Source: an uncultured bacterium
Lineage (GTDB): Bacteria > Gemmatimonadota > Gemmatimonadetes > Palauibacterales > KS3-K002
Reading direction: 5' to 3'
DNA: 7,281 bases
NCBI GenBank assembly: GCA_947581845.1
Contig: CANPVY010000071.1
Location: 1 to 7,281 of the forward strand
The position numbers and the translations under genes were made by a program. This document shows, piece by piece, positions 5,739 through 7,281 of the stretch (its first letter is position 1; each line of letters starts with the position of its first letter). Below the pieces are notes generated by a model, which did no database searches, had not been told where the DNA came from, and was given only the letters and a program-made list of their open reading frames with translations.

Positions 5739-6152
5739 TTGGCGCGGCAACGTACGCACGCAGTCTTACTGCTCTCATTTCTTGTCGGCGCGCTCGCTTC
5801 TGGCGCCTGGGCCGAAGGGCCGCGCCGCATGCTCGTCTTAGGCATCCCCACCACGGTGGAAGACTCGGGGTTGCTGGATGCGCTGCTGCCGGAGTTGCAG
5901 CAGGGTCACCCCGAGTATCGAACCCGATACCTGTCGGCGGGCAGCGGTCAGCTGTTGATGTTGGGTGCGCGTGGCGAGCTGGAGGCGGACTTCACGGCGG
6001 CGGGGCACGGTGTTCTGCGTCGCCGCGTCATGGAGAACGATTTCGTTATCGTGGGGCCGCCTGCCGATCCGGCGCGTGTCCGCGGAATGAGCGCCGCTCT
6101 TTCGTCCTTACGTCGAACGGCAGGCGTTACGCTGGGACTCTTCGACCTCTAA
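5739..6152 (+). CDS. tupA: Truncated TupA-like tungstate-binding protein (probable pseudogene)
   Basis: 137 residues from a TTG start supported by GGAGGA 5 nt upstream and by a clean signal peptide directly after it (R-Q-R-T-H, hydrophobic core L-L-L-S-F-L-V-G, cleavage near A-W-A at 23-25). The mature part matches domain I of TupA/WtpA-type periplasmic tungstate-binding proteins: a P-T-T-V-E-D-S-G-L-L-D oxyanion-site segment at 37-47, S-A-G-S-G-Q-L-L-M-L-G at 66-76, and G-H-G-V-L-R-R-R-V-M-E-N-D-F-V-I-V-G-P at 89-107. Family members are about 270 residues, so roughly half is missing, including all of domain II. The usual D-V-L-L-x-H-S-P segment between residues 80 and 81 also appears deleted. 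Residues after about 125 look like non-native read-through. With one lobe the protein could not close around an anion, so loss of function is likely. The permease and ATPase genes are not in the window. Confidence 0.75.
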   Translation: MARQRTHAVLLLSFLVGALASGAWAEGPRRMLVLGIPTTVEDSGLLDALLPELQQGHPEYRTRYLSAGSGQLLMLGARGELEADFTAAGHGVLRRRVMENDFVIVGPPADPARVRGMSAALSSLRRTAGVTLGLFDL

Positions 6153-6167
6153 CTGATTCCGGGCGTC

Positions 6168-6917
6168 ATGGGCACACCGCAAGATCTCAGGCGCGTGGTT
6201 GTCGTCCTCGATGAACCGCAAGACCCGGTGAACATCGGGGGCGTGGTGCGAGCGATGAAGAACATGGGGCTAAGCCGGCTGTACCTGGTTGGCCCGGTCG
6301 ACTTCGATCCCTGGCGAATCGAAGGCGTCGCACATACCGGCTTGGACGTTATCGAATCGGCGAGAGTCTTCGATCGTCTGGAGGACGCAATTGCGGATGC
6401 CCACCTGGTGCTGGGAACTACAGCGCGCGGCCGGCGCGTGCGGCGCAACTATCGGCGGCCCAGAGAGGCCGGGATCGAGGTGTTGGCAGCGTGCCGCGCG
6501 GGTCAGGAGGTCGCCCTCGTCTTCGGCCGCGAGGACCGGGGGCTGAGCAACGCTGCGCTTGACCTCTGCAGCCGCGTCGTGGTGATCCCAAGCGACCCGG
6601 AGCACGCCAGCCTGAACCTGGCTCAGGCGGTCCTGATCCTGGCCTACGAGGTCTTCCTCGCCGCAGGGTCGGAGCTGCCGTTTAAGGAACCGCGGCACAC
6701 GGCCGCGCGCGCGCGCCGAGAGGAATTCGGGATCCTCTTTCAGGAGATCGAGGCATCACTGCACGCCGTGGACTTCTTCAAAGCCCACAAGGTCGAGCCG
6801 ATCATGCGCACAGTCCGAGAGGTCGCCGCGCGGGCCGATCTCGACGAGCGCGAGACGGCGCTGTTCAAGGCTATGGCCTACGAGGTACGAAACTTCCTTG
6901 ACCGCCACGGGCTATGA
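6168..6917 (+). CDS. trmJ: tRNA (cytidine/uridine-32-2'-O)-methyltransferase, TrmJ type
   Basis: 249 residues, complete, matching the TrmJ branch of the SPOUT (TrmH/SpoU) superfamily. Visible motifs: motif 1 around N-I-G-G-V-V-R-A-M-K-N-M-G (22-34) with the family Asn22 and Arg29; V-L-G-T-T-A-R (81-87), characteristic of TrmJ; motif 2 V-A-L-V-F-G-R-E-D-R-G-L-S-N (115-128); motif 3 I-P-S-D-P-E-H-A-S-L-N-L-A-Q-A-V (140-155), forming the SAM-binding trefoil knot. A helical C-terminal extension (about 175-249) is normal for TrmJ. Family members methylate the 2'-OH of position 32 in the tRNA anticodon loop using SAM, in the cytoplasm; whether this one takes C32 as well as U32 cannot be read. The ATG lies 15 bp after the stop of the truncated tupA-like gene, in the same frame, with only a weak CGGG upstream, so cotranscription is likely. 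Confidence 0.92.
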   Translation: MGTPQDLRRVVVVLDEPQDPVNIGGVVRAMKNMGLSRLYLVGPVDFDPWRIEGVAHTGLDVIESARVFDRLEDAIADAHLVLGTTARGRRVRRNYRRPREAGIEVLAACRAGQEVALVFGREDRGLSNAALDLCSRVVVIPSDPEHASLNLAQAVLILAYEVFLAAGSELPFKEPRHTAARARREEFGILFQEIEASLHAVDFFKAHKVEPIMRTVREVAARADLDERETALFKAMAYEVRNFLDRHGL

Positions 6918-7120
6918 GTGGGCACGGGTCTGCAAACAAGTTCTCGAAGGTCTACAAAGTTTTCGCGATTCCCGCAGTCAGAATGACCGATCCTGACCGT
7001 GGGCAACGCTCCGCTGAGAACGCAACCCCTTCCGCCAACCGAAAATAGGCGCGCCGGTACCTAAGCGGGCATACGAGTTGCCGTTTCTGAGAGCGGAAAG
7101 GCCGATTTTCAGGACAGCCA

Positions 7121-7172
7121 AAGGGCCCGCAGGGGCGGCGTGATCACGGGGAACCGGGGAGGGCGGGCCCTT
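7121..7172. repeat. Perfect 10-bp inverted repeat upstream of the prepilin-like gene
   Basis: AAGGGCCCGC (7121-7130) and GCGGGCCCTT (7163-7172) are perfect inverse complements separated by 32 bp, ending 16 bp before the ATG at 7189. Neither strand shows a T-run after the second arm, so a standard intrinsic terminator is unlikely. It may be a leader-RNA stem or a protein-binding site for the downstream gene. The rest of 6918-7188 is GC-rich non-coding DNA in which I see no RNA gene, no clear promoter and no known riboswitch. Confidence 0.6.
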
Positions 7173-7188
7173 GTCTAGGGACGAGAAG

Positions 7189-7281
7189 ATGCGAGGCACC
7201 AGCCGACCGTCTCTCCCCCGCCGCCTGTCCTTCGCGCGCCGGGGCTTCACATCATTCGAGCTGGTCCTGACGTTGACGCTG
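7189..7281 (+). CDS. Type IV prepilin/pseudopilin-like protein, N-terminus (runs off right edge)
   Basis: From ATG 7189 the frame stays open to the edge (31 codons). A basic leader with several Arg ends in R-R-G (17-19), followed by F-T-S-F-E-L-V-L-T-L-T-L. This fits the class III signal peptide of type IV pilins and type II secretion pseudopilins: cleavage after Gly, an N-methylated Phe1, Glu5 at the fifth mature position, then the hydrophobic alpha1 helix. The leader of 19 residues is longer than that of many type IVa pilins. AGGGA lies 7 nt before the ATG. Whether it is a major pilin, minor pilin or pseudopilin cannot be decided without the rest. It is separated from trmJ by 271 bp and probably has its own promoter. 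Confidence 0.7.
   Translation, partial: MRGTSRPSLPRRLSFARRGFTSFELVLTLTL

Noticed and set aside
6149..6178. A D-S-G-x-H-like string in another frame just after the truncated tupA-like gene, resembling the TupA D-D-S-G-T-H motif
   Set aside because: Too short, with no surrounding match, and it runs into the start of trmJ; chance cannot be excluded.
7121..7172. Inverted repeat as intrinsic terminator of trmJ
   Set aside because: The spacer is 32 bp and no T-run follows on either strand.
6918..7188. A c-di-GMP riboswitch, tRNA or other known RNA in the gap before the prepilin-like gene
   Set aside because: None of the conserved sequence blocks of GEMM riboswitches and no tRNA-like cloverleaf or T-loop was found by eye.
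6978..7250. A 90-codon minus-strand frame near the right end
   Set aside because: It is basic and compositionally odd, has no recognisable motif, spans the inverted repeat and overlaps the prepilin start on the other strand.
1..7281. CRISPR arrays, transposases, integrases, attachment sites
   Set aside because: No regularly spaced repeats, no recombinase motifs and no terminal repeats were seen on either strand.

Overview
This is a GC-rich window from a diderm bacterium that is probably anaerobic or facultative. Diderm character is inferred from signal peptides, the remnant of an outer-membrane beta-barrel gene ending in the usual C-terminal Phe, and a type IV prepilin-like N-terminus. HdrA/MvhD-type electron-transfer proteins point to low-potential redox metabolism. 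The gene mix resembles Desulfobacterota or one of the uncultured GC-rich diderm phyla, but the sequence alone does not settle the taxon.

Layout: everything from about 5630 down to 1 reads on the minus strand, and everything from 5739 to the end reads on the plus strand. The 108-bp gap between them must carry two divergent promoters. The left edge (1-527) holds the N-terminal part of a secreted M14 zinc carboxypeptidase. The core (773-4490) is a compact minus-strand operon, read in the order ArsR-type regulator, large HdrA-like iron-sulfur flavoprotein with a tandem architecture, MvhD-type [2Fe-2S] protein, and a 69-residue small protein. A recognisable sigma70-like promoter with two overlapping dyads lies in front of the regulator and argues for a downstream start for that gene. 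No HdrB, HdrC, hydrogenase or formate dehydrogenase gene is in the window, so the electron donor and acceptor are not visible.

Upstream of this operon is a decayed 3' fragment of an outer-membrane beta-barrel gene (4564-4931). Next comes a two-gene minus-strand unit: a 92-residue protein of unknown function followed by a Rid (YjgF/UK114) family protein that lacks the usual catalytic arginine. The plus-strand unit begins with a truncated TupA-like tungstate-binding protein (domain I only, with an internal gap), followed 15 bp later by an intact TrmJ-type tRNA 2'-O-methyltransferase. After about 270 bp of non-coding DNA, including a perfect 10-bp inverted repeat, the window ends inside a gene with a type IV prepilin-like N-terminus.

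How the genes fit together: the HdrA-like and MvhD proteins form the only clear functional module. They look like an electron-transfer and possibly bifurcating core, probably controlled by the adjacent ArsR-type repressor. The rest looks like ordinary accessory content with signs of gene erosion: two different gene fragments bracket the small unknown/Rid unit. The most notable points are the tandem HdrA whose second flavin site is degenerate, the linked small protein, the regulator with its promoter, and the truncated tungstate-binding protein.
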